Of a stretch of DNA of 64,000 nt, positions 8,109-17,344 are shown one piece after another. Made by a program: the position numbers and the translations under genes. Source of the DNA: Veillonella sp. CHU740 (GTDB taxonomy: Bacteria; Bacillota; Negativicutes; Veillonellales; Veillonellaceae); contig NZ_RQVD01000009.1 in NCBI RefSeq assembly GCF_003992055.1, positions 28,931 through 92,930 of the forward strand, read 5' to 3'. The notes beneath the pieces are model-generated. The model was given only the letters and a program-made list of their open reading frames with translations, was not told where the DNA came from and made no database searches. Within the stretch, counting starts at the first letter, position 1, and every line of letters starts with the position of its first letter.

Positions 8109-11015
8109 TTAACGGTTCACAAAATAATCATATAAATCTTCTCGTATTGGTGTGTCTAACTCATAGGCAATACGAACTGCTTTTTTCGTAGTCCCCGGCA
8201 TCGTAAATACTTCTGTTTCTCCAGTAGCATGGATATGTCCTAAATAGTAAAACTCTTTCGCTCCATCTTCATCATTTTTATTTTTTCTAATAAATAGATG
8301 CATAGCAATGCCTTCTTCACGAGCATGTAATGCTTTTTGCACTAAATTATTAGTAAGGTCTACACCACTTTTAGAAATGGCAATTAACTGATGAGGAGAT
8401 ACTAATTTATCTTCATAGCGTATAGTATCCGAAATATCTTCCCCTTTGTCGTAATTGATAAATACAGGGTAGGTCTTCGTTGCTTCATCGTACTTATAAC
8501 CACCAATATTCAATGGTACTATACTAGTTTCCCATTCCATCAATTGACATACGTCTTCATAGGTGTATTTCTGATACAACGTGAAAGATGCTTCTTGATA
8601 CCGTTCCTTATAATACTTTTCATACCTCTGAAAGCCTACTTTTACATAGTCCTCTATCATATTTCGGAAACCTTCTTTTTGTAAAGCCTCACAAAATACA
8701 TCAGAAATACGTAAGCTACTACCTTCTTCTCTACAAAGCACCGCTTCTTTAAAGCTAGCTTTAGATGTGCCAGTTTTAAATTGTCCGGTGAACAAATTAA
8801 TAATATTTCTCTCTGTATGAACTGTACAAGGAATATTTAGTATCTCTAATTGTGTTCTCATATACGCTAATGGATCTACTTCACCTTGTAACAATCCTTC
8901 CAATACATAGAGCTCATGTACTCGCTTTCCAAGCACCATATATTGACCCATATACTCTAGTATCTTCGCTTCTACCGTTGAAAATCTATGCGTATACTCT
9001 GTTTCATAGTCCACCAAAAATTTATAATACGTCTTAGCACTACTATTAAAGATTAATGAAATATCGATACTTCCATAGTTTTCAAAATCTACAAGACTTG
9101 GAATGCGACCTAATTTATACTTTAACTGTTTATAGGCCTGGCGAATGTTTTTAATCTGAGTAAACTTAGCTGTGTCGATGGATTTAAAAATTCGCTCTTG
9201 TGCTACCGCATCAAAATGGATCGTCGAAGCTCCAGGTATTACCCTAGTTCCCTCTTGCACATAATAACGCAAACTATCTTTATTATGACTCACATCACCA
9301 GAAAGGGCCACAGGAATCATAAAGTTATTATTAAAATTTCCAATAAAGTCAAGAACTACTACATACTCTTTACTATTGTGACGCCGTAACCCACGACCTA
9401 ACTGTTGCACAAATACAATAGGGCTCTCTGTGCCACGGACCATAACGACTTGATTTACTTCTGGAATGTCTATACCTTCATTAAAAATATCTACCGTCAT
9501 AATATAATCCAAGGACTCATTCGTATGAGACCCTGACAATCGTTGAATTGCCTTCTCTCTATTTTCTTGTGAGTCTGCACCACTTAGACTAACGGTACGC
9601 ATCCCTAATTCATTAAATGCATCAGATAAAGCTTGTGCTTCTTCTATACTATGACAGAACACTAACCCCTTTACTCGTTCTCCTGAATATCCATAAAAGT
9701 TACATTGTTCTAAAATCAATCTGGCTCTCGTCTTATAATCCCATTCATTCGCAAAAATACTTTGTGCCTCATCACCTTCATAGGTTGTAATCCCATCTGA
9801 TAATTGACTGATACCAAAATAATGGAATGGACATAATAAGTCAGATTCTAAAGCATGCTGTAAGCGTATTTCATGAATAATATTATAATCAAATAATTTA
9901 TAAATATCGAAATCATCCGTCCGTTCTGGACTTGCTGTCATAGCAAACCAAAACTTAGGTGTAAAGTAATCCATAATACGATGGTAACTTTCAGATCCTG
10001 CTCGATGAGCCTCATCAATCACAATTACATCAAAATCTGTAGGAGAAAATCGTTCATAACATTCAGGCTTCGCCATCATTTGCATCGTAGCAAATAAATA
10101 GGTTTCAGAAAATCCTTTTGCCGTACCCGACAATACACCATATGTCACAGTATCGCCAATCACATGTCGATAAGATTCTAACGCTTGCCTTGCCACTTGT
10201 TCACGATGGACTAAAAACAAAACTCGTTTCGGCTTAACACTGCTCACTGCAAATGCAGAAGCATACGTCTTACCTGTCCCTGTTGCTGAAATTAGTAAGC
10301 CTTTATTTGCGCCGGACTTATAGAGCTGTTTGAACTGTTCAATCACATAGGACTGCATACTATTGGGTTGCAAAGATTGTTGCGCCTCATGATATACAGA
10401 CTTCCTTGTTTCCTCTATATGCAATACCTGTTTCTGATTCACTTCATTATATTGTTTATATAACTGTCTATACGTATCTATATATTCTGCATAAGATTTT
10501 GTCTCACTAGCAGACCATAAACTTTCAAATTCTTCTAATACAGAGGTAACGAACGATTCTTGCTTATGCGAACTATAATGAACATTCCATTCTTTATTTC
10601 GTGTCAATGCATGAAGTGTCATATTGGAACTTCCCATAATTATGGTGAACTCATCTTGCAAATGAAATCCGTATCCCTTTGTATGAAAGCCAATGTCTGA
10701 TTCTTGCACATCAAAAATTCGCAGTTCAATATTTTTAAATTGGCTTAATTTGTCCAATATTTTAGGATCATTGAACATTAAAAAGTTAGTGGTTAAAATT
10801 CGTCCAGAAATTTGTTTTGCTTCTAATTCTTTTAATGTCATAAGCAAGGGACTTAATCCACCAGCAGTAATAAAAGCAACACTAATAAAAAACGATTCAC
10901 ATCGCTTCAATTCGCTTTCTATGGCAGAAATAACTTTTCTTCCTTCTTCTGCATTATTTGATACAAACTCCGGTCCGCCTTGTTGCAAGGCCTTCGTAAA
11001 ATTAATTTCGTGCAT
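8109..11015 (-). CDS. PLD-like nuclease / superfamily 2 helicase / DUF3427 protein
   Basis: A 968-residue multidomain protein. Residues ~20-170 are a phospholipase-D-like domain with HTKGYGF and GSSNMT, one H-x-K motif lacking the classical trailing Asp. Residues ~225-420 hold helicase domain 1, with Walker A (SATGTGKT), DEAH box and TASPERTD; domain 2 follows, with motif VI QLGRGLRR near 560. The C-terminal ~350 residues match DUF3427 (SIVPLNIGGYKYDEATKTY). Proteins of this build are thought to act in DNA repair or phage defence; the exact activity is not established. It forms an operon with the Nudix gene. Confidence 0.88.
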   Translation of the reverse strand: MHEINFTKALQQGGPEFVSNNAEEGRKVISAIESELKRCESFFISVAFITAGGLSPLLMTLKELEAKQISGRILTTNFLMFNDPKILDKLSQFKNIELRIFDVQESDIGFHTKGYGFHLQDEFTIIMGSSNMTLHALTRNKEWNVHYSSHKQESFVTSVLEEFESLWSASETKSYAEYIDTYRQLYKQYNEVNQKQVLHIEETRKSVYHEAQQSLQPNSMQSYVIEQFKQLYKSGANKGLLISATGTGKTYASAFAVSSVKPKRVLFLVHREQVARQALESYRHVIGDTVTYGVLSGTAKGFSETYLFATMQMMAKPECYERFSPTDFDVIVIDEAHRAGSESYHRIMDYFTPKFWFAMTASPERTDDFDIYKLFDYNIIHEIRLQHALESDLLCPFHYFGISQLSDGITTYEGDEAQSIFANEWDYKTRARLILEQCNFYGYSGERVKGLVFCHSIEEAQALSDAFNELGMRTVSLSGADSQENREKAIQRLSGSHTNESLDYIMTVDIFNEGIDIPEVNQVVMVRGTESPIVFVQQLGRGLRRHNSKEYVVVLDFIGNFNNNFMIPVALSGDVSHNKDSLRYYVQEGTRVIPGASTIHFDAVAQERIFKSIDTAKFTQIKNIRQAYKQLKYKLGRIPSLVDFENYGSIDISLIFNSSAKTYYKFLVDYETEYTHRFSTVEAKILEYMGQYMVLGKRVHELYVLEGLLQGEVDPLAYMRTQLEILNIPCTVHTERNIINLFTGQFKTGTSKASFKEAVLCREEGSSLRISDVFCEALQKEGFRNMIEDYVKVGFQRYEKYYKERYQEASFTLYQKYTYEDVCQLMEWETSIVPLNIGGYKYDEATKTYPVFINYDKGEDISDTIRYEDKLVSPHQLIAISKSGVDLTNNLVQKALHAREEGIAMHLFIRKNKNDEDGAKEFYYLGHIHATGETEVFTMPGTTKKAVRIAYELDTPIREDLYDYFVNR

Positions 11016-11162
11016 CTCTTTCTCCTATATATCTATATAAGATCACTGTACCAGCTCTTATGCATAAGATCAATAGGAAAAAACTAATTCATGCATCATG
11101 CTGTCCCCAACAAAGCATTCACTCAACTAATTCCATTATATTTTCTTGCATCTTTTCATAAC

Positions 11163-11220
11163 AAAAAACGATATACCCGACACTAGCAGAGCTCTCTCTG
11201 CTAGTATTGTTGTATATCGC
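11163..11220 (-). terminator. Nested hairpin terminator after the Eis-like gene
   Basis: On the minus strand an outer stem CGATATAC/GTATATCG encloses an inner perfect 10-bp stem ACTAGCAGAG/CTCTGCTAGT, and TTTTTTG follows. It lies just past the stop codon at 11227 and separates the acetyltransferase from the helicase operon. Confidence 0.8.
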
Positions 11221-11226
11221 TTTCGA

Positions 11227-12408
11227 TTACCACCATTCATTAATATATGTATTTTGTTTTGGGTAGGCACGGTTCAATACTTCTAAAATATCTTCCGGCC
11301 CTTCTAATTTTTCCTCAAAGGCCAATTCTGTGGCGCTCATGCGTCCCATCAATAATAGTCCCAACGATCCTACTGAGAACACTAGTTTTGCATTCACGTC
11401 TACATGATCTTTATGCTTCACGATGTGTGCTTTTCCCTCTTTATATGACACGACATAGGTGCCGTGATTCCACGGACATAGTTCATCGCGCACCCCAAAT
11501 TGGATAGCTCCTTCTAAGGCTACTGGAACAGGGATACTCTCCATCGCTAATTTCACGTCCACGATACGACTCATCATAAACGGCATCGTGCTATGTCCCA
11601 CTTTTCCATCTGGCTGAAAGATATACCCTTGGTCAATCATGCCTTCGTTCCAACGTACACTTTCACCTTGGGAGCGATGATTATATAAGAAGTTCAATAA
11701 CGACTTCTGTGCTCGACGTGTCGTGTACACAAATTCTGACACACTGATTTCAGGCTCTCCCAATCGATAGAAACAATACCCTTCTAATTGGCCAGAATCA
11801 TTTTTCACATACCCTACTTGTACGCCTTCTGCAAATAGGGACTCTAACAAACGAACCCATTCTTTTTCTTTGCGCAAAGAATAGCCCGACAATGGTTTTG
11901 TATACGTTTCGTACACCCCAGCCAATCGTTTCCACTCGCGTGGGGACCGCAGCATGCCAAAGGATAACTCATGGCTCGTCAACGGACGAAGGTCATCTAG
12001 TTTCATCGTTTGCACCCATTGGTGTGCATATAATTCCCAACCATATTGTTGGTAAAAGCCCGCTTTCGATGGCATCAAAATGGTTAACCCTTGACCTCGT
12101 TTTTTCAATTCTTCTAAGGCTGCTTTCAATAATTTTTTACCTACCCCATGACGGCGCATAATAGGATCCGTAGCCACCCCAATCATATAGCTCATAGGGA
12201 GGTTCACGCCACGAACACGAATTGTATTTTGTCGCAAATGAACGGTACTCACTAAATAGCTGTGATCGATACCGACCATCGTATTGTCCGCTTCATAGGC
12301 TTTGTCGAAATAATAATTAAAAAATGGATGCCCTTCTGGCTCGAAGCAGTAGGCCCACAAACGTTTTACATCATTGAAATCCGTCTCTTTTGCTATTCTA
12401 AACTTCAA
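11227..12408 (-). CDS. Eis-like GNAT N-acetyltransferase with sterol-carrier domain
   Basis: A protein of about 393 residues in the Eis family: N-terminal GNAT domain (IGVATDPIMRRHGVGKKLLKAALEE binds acetyl-CoA), a second GNAT-like half, and a C-terminal SCP2-like domain (LVFSVGSLGLLLMGRMSATEL). Homologues acetylate amines, including aminoglycosides in mycobacteria; the substrate here cannot be predicted. I choose a TTG start at 12408 because AGAGGG lies six bases upstream and the peptide then opens LKFRIAKETDF. The alternative GTG at 12438 lacks a ribosome binding site. Confidence 0.85.
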   Translation of the reverse strand: MKFRIAKETDFNDVKRLWAYCFEPEGHPFFNYYFDKAYEADNTMVGIDHSYLVSTVHLRQNTIRVRGVNLPMSYMIGVATDPIMRRHGVGKKLLKAALEELKKRGQGLTILMPSKAGFYQQYGWELYAHQWVQTMKLDDLRPLTSHELSFGMLRSPREWKRLAGVYETYTKPLSGYSLRKEKEWVRLLESLFAEGVQVGYVKNDSGQLEGYCFYRLGEPEISVSEFVYTTRRAQKSLLNFLYNHRSQGESVRWNEGMIDQGYIFQPDGKVGHSTMPFMMSRIVDVKLAMESIPVPVALEGAIQFGVRDELCPWNHGTYVVSYKEGKAHIVKHKDHVDVNAKLVFSVGSLGLLLMGRMSATELAFEEKLEGPEDILEVLNRAYPKQNTYINEWW

Positions 12409-12477
12409 AATTATCCCTCTTCCATAGATATGGTACACATACTAACAGTTCAATTCATCTATCTTATTATTATATAA

Positions 12478-12505
12478 AAAAATAAGGGTCTACTGCTAGA
12501 CCCTT
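12478..12505 (-). terminator. Terminator after the LysE-family gene
   Basis: On the minus strand AAGGGTCTA-GCAG-TAGACCCTT is a perfect 9-bp stem followed by ATTTTTTT. It lies downstream of the exporter gene ending at 12581. Confidence 0.88.
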
Positions 12506-12580
12506 TATACACTTCTTTTGTGAAAGTTTACAAATCCAACAACTTACTATGTTGTACTGTATATAAAACAAAATGTTAGC

Positions 12581-13189
12581 TTATAGATACATAAACACAC
12601 CATCTACGAATAATTTTGCTCCGTAGCCGAATAAGATGAGTCCACAAATGCGATTAATCCAAACAAGCTGAGAAATTTGTATCCGCTTGGCTAACTTATG
12701 AATGATCGTAGACAAAGCACCAAACCAAGCAAAGGCAGATACGATATACCCCAGCAAGAAATATATAGCCGCATCCTCTGGAATGCTAGCTTTCACAGCG
12801 CCGAACATCATCGTCACATCGATCAGTGCCTGTGGATTCAACCATGCCACTGCAAAGGCTGTGGTCACAATATTCCAAATCGTCACATTCGTATCCATGT
12901 GAGATACTTGTGGTTCTGAATTAAACACGGTATAGCCCATATAAAAAATAACGGCCCCACCTAGCAATAGGATAATACCTTTCAGAAATGTCCATATATC
13001 AAAGATAGCACCGATGCCATAAAAGGCAGACACGCTTAATGTAATATCAAAAAATGCCACAATTAAAATGGTCATCACAATGCGAGAGACCTTTTGGACC
13101 AACGCGGTATTCACAATAAATAGGTTTTGCATTCCAATGGGTGCCAATACAGCAAATCCCAATAGAAGCCCTTCCCAAAAATAGGTCAT
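12581..13189 (-). CDS. LysE/ArgO family amino-acid exporter
   Basis: A 202-residue membrane protein with about six hydrophobic segments. The N-terminus GLLLGFAVLAPIGMQNLFIV carries the family's aspartate/proline-type TM1 signature (PIGMQN), and NPQALIDVTMMFG in the middle matches the second conserved loop of LysE/ArgO. It probably exports a basic amino acid. I place the start at the second in-frame ATG (13189) because AAAGGAG lies five to six bases upstream; the ATG at 13204 has no such site. Confidence 0.88.
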   Translation of the reverse strand: MTYFWEGLLLGFAVLAPIGMQNLFIVNTALVQKVSRIVMTILIVAFFDITLSVSAFYGIGAIFDIWTFLKGIILLLGGAVIFYMGYTVFNSEPQVSHMDTNVTIWNIVTTAFAVAWLNPQALIDVTMMFGAVKASIPEDAAIYFLLGYIVSAFAWFGALSTIIHKLAKRIQISQLVWINRICGLILFGYGAKLFVDGVFMYL

Positions 13190-13326
13190 ATTGGCTCCTT
13201 TCATTATCTACATCCATTCTGTTACTACCTAGGTATTGTACGGCTTGACGTGAAGTCTTGTACAGTTCCAGTAAGCGCGTCCCCAAAAGACATCGCCAAG
13301 AACGAGCTACTTTTTAACCAACGAGA

Positions 13327-13368
13327 AAATAAAACTCCTAGGAACCTATGCTATTGTTCCTAGGAATT
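13327..13368 (-). terminator. Terminator after the DUF2156 gene
   Basis: TCCTAGGAAC (13336-13345) and GTTCCTAGGA (13356-13365) form a perfect 10-bp stem with a 10-base loop. GTTTTATTTT follows on the minus strand. It ends the transcript of the gene stopping at 13381. Confidence 0.8.
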
Positions 13369-13380
13369 ACATGCGATTTG

Positions 13381-14298
13381 TTATAGAGTGTCATCACAGC
13401 CACCCTGTTTGATACAACGGGCATCAAATTTTTCTGCAAAATGGTCTGGATGATACGATTCTTTCGCCATGCGAAGGCCTGGCAATCCCATATCTTCTTC
13501 ACGGTTGATAAATTTCGTATCGGCGAATTCATGACGAATAAATTCATTATTGATAGCTTGATACAAACCACGAATAGTCGGATTTGCTTTTTCAATGTGG
13601 ATCAAAGCCATATGTTCATTCAGCATTTCCCCAATCGTGAAAGCCTCGACATGTCCGAACAGTTTAATGCATCCGCCCACAAGACCTAATGCATCCCAAT
13701 GATCAAAGAGTAAGTTGATAGCTGTTAACTCATCTTCAATTCCTTCTTCATGATGAGTTTCTACCCATTGCGCTGCCGCTTCTCGGCAAAGTGGAATTGT
13801 AGTCTCATCAATGGGCATATATTCATAGTTAGAATATTGCATACGGAATTGATTTAAATGATTTTTCTTTTGACGTAACTTTTTACCAGCTAAGGTAATC
13901 ATATCTTCTGTACGATAAATATATTCAAAGTTATCTCTGTCTGCAGTAAATTCATAACAATCTGGACATAGCTTTTGCATTCGTTCCATCATAATAGGGT
14001 TAACACCTTTTAATAAAAATGGAATTTGATTGTCTTTGAACCATTCCTTAGCCATTTGTAAACCATCGACAAATTTGGCATCTTTTCCTGCAAATGGTGG
14101 CAACATAAATGGAGTGTCCGTCACTCCGCCACCTTTAATAAATAATACGCCTTCTTCTTCTGCCCAAGTAATGCCATACGCATCTTGCCACATAAACAAT
14201 GTAGTAAAACTGTTATCTGACGCTTCATAATGATGCTCTGCAAAATACGCATCAATACGGGGCTTATCTTCTAAGGTAAAACGCTTGAAGTCTAAAAT
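13381..14298 (-). CDS. DUF2156 (phosphatidylglycerol lysyltransferase-like) protein, probable ATT start
   Basis: A soluble DUF2156 protein with two GNAT-like folds (LTAINLLFDHWDALGLVGGCIKLFGHVEAFTIGE; then MALIHIEKANPTIRGLYQAINNEF). Relatives include aminoacyl transferases such as the catalytic domain of MprF, but no membrane part is present, so the substrate is unknown. The conserved N-terminus LDFKRFTLEDKPRIDAYF is encoded upstream of any ATG, GTG or TTG. The only plausible start there is ATT at 14298, eight bases after a perfect AGGAGG; TAG lies in frame just upstream. That gives 305 residues; starting at the TTG at 14199 would lose 33 conserved residues. Confidence 0.8.
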   Translation of the reverse strand: MLDFKRFTLEDKPRIDAYFAEHHYEASDNSFTTLFMWQDAYGITWAEEEGVLFIKGGGVTDTPFMLPPFAGKDAKFVDGLQMAKEWFKDNQIPFLLKGVNPIMMERMQKLCPDCYEFTADRDNFEYIYRTEDMITLAGKKLRQKKNHLNQFRMQYSNYEYMPIDETTIPLCREAAAQWVETHHEEGIEDELTAINLLFDHWDALGLVGGCIKLFGHVEAFTIGEMLNEHMALIHIEKANPTIRGLYQAINNEFIRHEFADTKFINREEDMGLPGLRMAKESYHPDHFAEKFDARCIKQGGCDDTL

Positions 14299-14394
14299 AG
14301 GACTCGCCTCCTAATACACTGATTTTATGATATAACATTACTATTATATGCTATTCATCGATAAAATTCAATGCAGAAAAAGTATAATGCCATT

Positions 14395-14690
14395 TCGAGT
14401 AGTAACCATGTGACGCACCTTTACTACCTAAACACTGAGGAACGCAGTTACGAGTAGCAGCCTTTGTTGCGTTCGTAACCACCTAAATTACGAAAACGCA
14501 AAAAGACCGCAACATACCCCTGAACAAACCTACCGTAGGATCAGTTTGAGAAGGGGTGTGTTACGGTCTTCCCTTATACTAATTTAGACAGAACGCCGCA
14601 GGCTACATAGCGAAACAAGTGACGACCCGTAGCAAACCTACCGTAGGATCAGTTTGTGGAGGAATGTGTCGTGCTCTTCCCTTGTTCTCA
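14395..14690. repeat. Nested palindromic intergenic repeat, copy A (gyrA side)
   Basis: Fills most of the gap between gyrA and the DUF2156 gene. An inner hairpin at 14503-14570 has ~19-base arms (AAGACCGCAACATACCCCT against AAGGGGTGTGTTACGGTCTT) around a loop containing GAACAAAC and GTTTGAG. Outer arms (GTAGCAGCCTTTGTTGCGTT near 14453 and GAACGCCGCAGGCTACATAG near 14590) also pair. The left outer arm appears twice in tandem, and a partial second inner half (14631-14680) follows, so this copy looks like a composite of two elements. It may also terminate gyrA. Confidence 0.8.
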
Positions 14691-14715
14691 ATTAAGAAAA
14701 GCAAGAAAGCCGATA

Positions 14716-17190
14716 TTAGAACAAGCTTTCGTCTTCTTTTAGTGCTTCACTCGAGATAACCGCCACAGAGGCAATTTTATCTCCTTCGTCTAAGTTCTGT
14801 GTTTTCACGCCAGAAATGGCTTTACTTTTCTTCACAGCAATGTCGTTCACGTCAAAGCGAATGATCTTGCCTTGTTCAGAAATCAGCATCATTTCATCGT
14901 TGTCATTTACGATTTCCACGGCTACTACTTCGCCAGTTTTATCCGTGATTTTAAAGTTTTTCGTTCCTTTACCACCACGTTTTTGCACTGTGTAGGAGCT
15001 TTCTACATTGCGCTTGCCATAGCCTTCTTCACTGATAGTGAATACTTGGCATTCTTCGCCAGTACCGTGGATGATGCTAGCACCTACCACTTCATCGCCA
15101 GCGTTTAGGTTGATACCTTTCACGCCACGAGCAGCGCGTTTCATCAAGCGTACATCTGCTTCATGGAAACGAATCGCCATACCTTTTTTCGTGCCTAGCA
15201 ATACATCTTGGTTGCCATAGGTCAAGCCTACAGAGATCAACTGATCCCCTTCGTCCAATGCCACTGCATTCAAGCCACCACGGCGGATGTTGCGGTATTC
15301 ATCAATGGATGTCCGTTTTACAACGCCCTGTTTTGTAACCATGAACAAGTTCACATCGCTGGAAATACGTTCTAAGTCGATCATGTTCGTCACTGTTTCC
15401 CCTACATTAAGAGGAAGTACGTTGATAATGGCTGTACCACGAGAGTTACGGCTCGATGCTTCTGGAACTTCGTATGCTTTCAAGCGGTACGCACGACCTG
15501 TTGATGTAAAGAATAACAATGTATTATGGGTCCGCACATGCATAATTTGCGCCACATAATCGTCTTCTTTCGTTTTCATACCCACAACACCTACGCCACC
15601 TTTATGTTGGTTGCGGTACACATTGGCATTCATGCGTTTGATATAGCCTTGACGAGTTAAAGTGATCACCATTTCTTCGTCAGCAATTAAATCTTCTACA
15701 TCAAAGTCAGAGGTATCGATTGTGATTTCACTACGACGTTTGTCGCCATATTTTTCTTTCATGGCGATCAATTCTTCTTTGATGATGTCACGTTGGCGTG
15801 CATCGGAGGCTAAGATCGCTTTCAAGTCCGCAATCAACACCAATAATGCCACATGTTCTTCTTCAATTTTTTCACGTTCCAAGCCTGTTAAACGAGCTAA
15901 ACGCATATCTAAAATAGCATTCGCTTGAATTTCTGTAAGGCTGAACTTTTCAATCAAAGCGGTGCGAGCAATATCTGTAGTTTGAGAACTACGGATAGTA
16001 TGGATTACCTCATCAATATGATCTAAGGCAATCAGCAAACCCTCCAATACGTGGGCACGAGCTTCTGCTTTTGCCAAGTCGAACTCAGTACGGCGTACGA
16101 TCACTTCTTGACGATGTGTTAAGTAATGACCTAATACTTCTTTCAACGTCAATACTTTTGGATGGCCTTTCACCAATGCCAACATAATCACGCCGAATGT
16201 ATCTTGTAATTGTGTATGTTTATATAGTTTATTCAACACGATATCTGGTTGCACGTCAGCACGCAATTCGATGACGATGCGAAGACCACGGCGGTCACTT
16301 TCATCACGAAGGGCGGTAATGCCGTCCACCACTTTATCACGGCTTAAATCTGCAATAGTTGCAATCAAGCGTGCTTTATTCACTTGGTACGGAATTTCTG
16401 TGACCACGATACGGTGTTTGCCTTTCGTCATAGCCTCAATGTGAGCTTTCGCGCGCATTTTGATGCTACCACGACCTGTGGCGTAGGCTTTTTTAATACC
16501 CTCACGACCAAGGATAGACGCTCCTGTTGGGAAGTCTGGACCTTTGATAGCCGTCATCAATTGGTTCACATCTACCTCTGGATCGTCGATGAGCATCACG
16601 AGACCATCTACCACTTCCCCTAAGTTGTGAGGCGGAATGTTCGTCGCCATCCCCACGGCAATGCCGGCGGAACCATTGATCAACAAGTTCGGAATCTTTG
16701 CTGGAAGTACAGTTGGTTCTTCCAAAGATTCGTCATAGTTCGGCATGAAGTCCACTGTTTTCTTCTCGATATCTGCTAGCATTTCTGTGGCAATGCGAGA
16801 CATACGAACTTCTGTATACCGCATAGCCGCTGCAGAATCGCCGTCAATGGAACCAAAGTTACCATGGCCATCCACTAGCGGATATCTTGTATTAAAATCT
16901 TGGGCCAAACGCACCGTTGCATCGTACACAGAGCTATCACCATGTGGATGGTATTTACCAAGTACGTCGCCGACGATACGAGCCGATTTTTTGTACGGTT
17001 TCGACGGTGTCATGCCTGTTTCATGCATCGCATATAAAATACGACGGTGTACAGGTTTCAACCCATCACGTACATCTGGAAGGGCGCGCATAACGATAAC
17101 GCTCATCGCGTAATCGATGTAGGAACTGCGCATTTCTTTATCGATTTGGACCGGCACAATCTTGCCGTGACTCCAAGCCTTTTCCTCCAT
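14716..17190 (-). CDS. gyrA: DNA gyrase subunit A
   Basis: An 824-residue type II topoisomerase subunit. The catalytic tyrosine is in [10 protein letters not shown]. The quinolone-resistance region reads [10 protein letters not shown], keeping the serine and aspartate at the classical positions 83 and 87, so no target mutation is visible there. The C-terminal beta-pinwheel contains a GyrA-box variant, QKRGGKG. GyrA pairs with GyrB to introduce negative supercoils. Here it is about 39 kb from gyrB rather than next to it, and the palindromic repeat lies after its stop codon. Confidence 0.98.
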   Translation of the reverse strand: MEEKAWSHGKIVPVQIDKEMRSSYIDYAMSVIVMRALPDVRDGLKPVHRRILYAMHETGMTPSKPYKKSARIVGDVLGKYHPHGDSSVYDATVRLAQDFNTRYPLVDGHGNFGSIDGDSAAAMRYTEVRMSRIATEMLADIEKKTVDFMPNYDESLEEPTVLPAKIPNLLINGSAGIAVGMATNIPPHNLGEVVDGLVMLIDDPEVDVNQLMTAIKGPDFPTGASILGREGIKKAYATGRGSIKMRAKAHIEAMTKGKHRIVVTEIPYQVNKARLIATIADLSRDKVVDGITALRDESDRRGLRIVIELRADVQPDIVLNKLYKHTQLQDTFGVIMLALVKGHPKVLTLKEVLGHYLTHRQEVIVRRTEFDLAKAEARAHVLEGLLIALDHIDEVIHTIRSSQTTDIARTALIEKFSLTEIQANAILDMRLARLTGLEREKIEEEHVALLVLIADLKAILASDARQRDIIKEELIAMKEKYGDKRRSEITIDTSDFDVEDLIADEEMVITLTRQGYIKRMNANVYRNQHKGGVGVVGMKTKEDDYVAQIMHVRTHNTLLFFTSTGRAYRLKAYEVPEASSRNSRGTAIINVLPLNVGETVTNMIDLERISSDVNLFMVTKQGVVKRTSIDEYRNIRRGGLNAVALDEGDQLISVGLTYGNQDVLLGTKKGMAIRFHEADVRLMKRAARGVKGINLNAGDEVVGASIIHGTGEECQVFTISEEGYGKRNVESSYTVQKRGGKGTKNFKITDKTGEVVAVEIVNDNDEMMLISEQGKIIRFDVNDIAVKKSKAISGVKTQNLDEGDKIASVAVISSEALKEDESLF

Positions 17191-17344
17191 TGTATCACCT
17201 CATTTTTAAAAACGAATCTATTAACTAATCCATTATACCATTTTATGCACTTTTTTTCTATCTTTTTACATGAAAGTTTCAATACACTCAAATTTTAATG
17301 CTTATGAAAGTATATTTCGTATAATTATTCCTATAAAGCTATCC

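Noticed and set aside
8109..11015. Type I or III restriction enzyme as an explanation for the large helicase
   Set aside because: No methylase or specificity subunit is adjacent, and the N-terminal PLD plus C-terminal DUF3427 architecture fits better.
13205..13330. Possible pseudogene remnant upstream of the LysE gene (a frame reading GDVFWGRAYWNCTRLHVKPYNT before a stop)
   Set aside because: Only about 22 codons are open, with a stop just before. I recognise no family, so chance cannot be excluded.
16700..17190. Quinolone-resistance mutation in gyrA
   Set aside because: The region reads [10 protein letters not shown] with serine and aspartate at the classical positions, which is the susceptible type.
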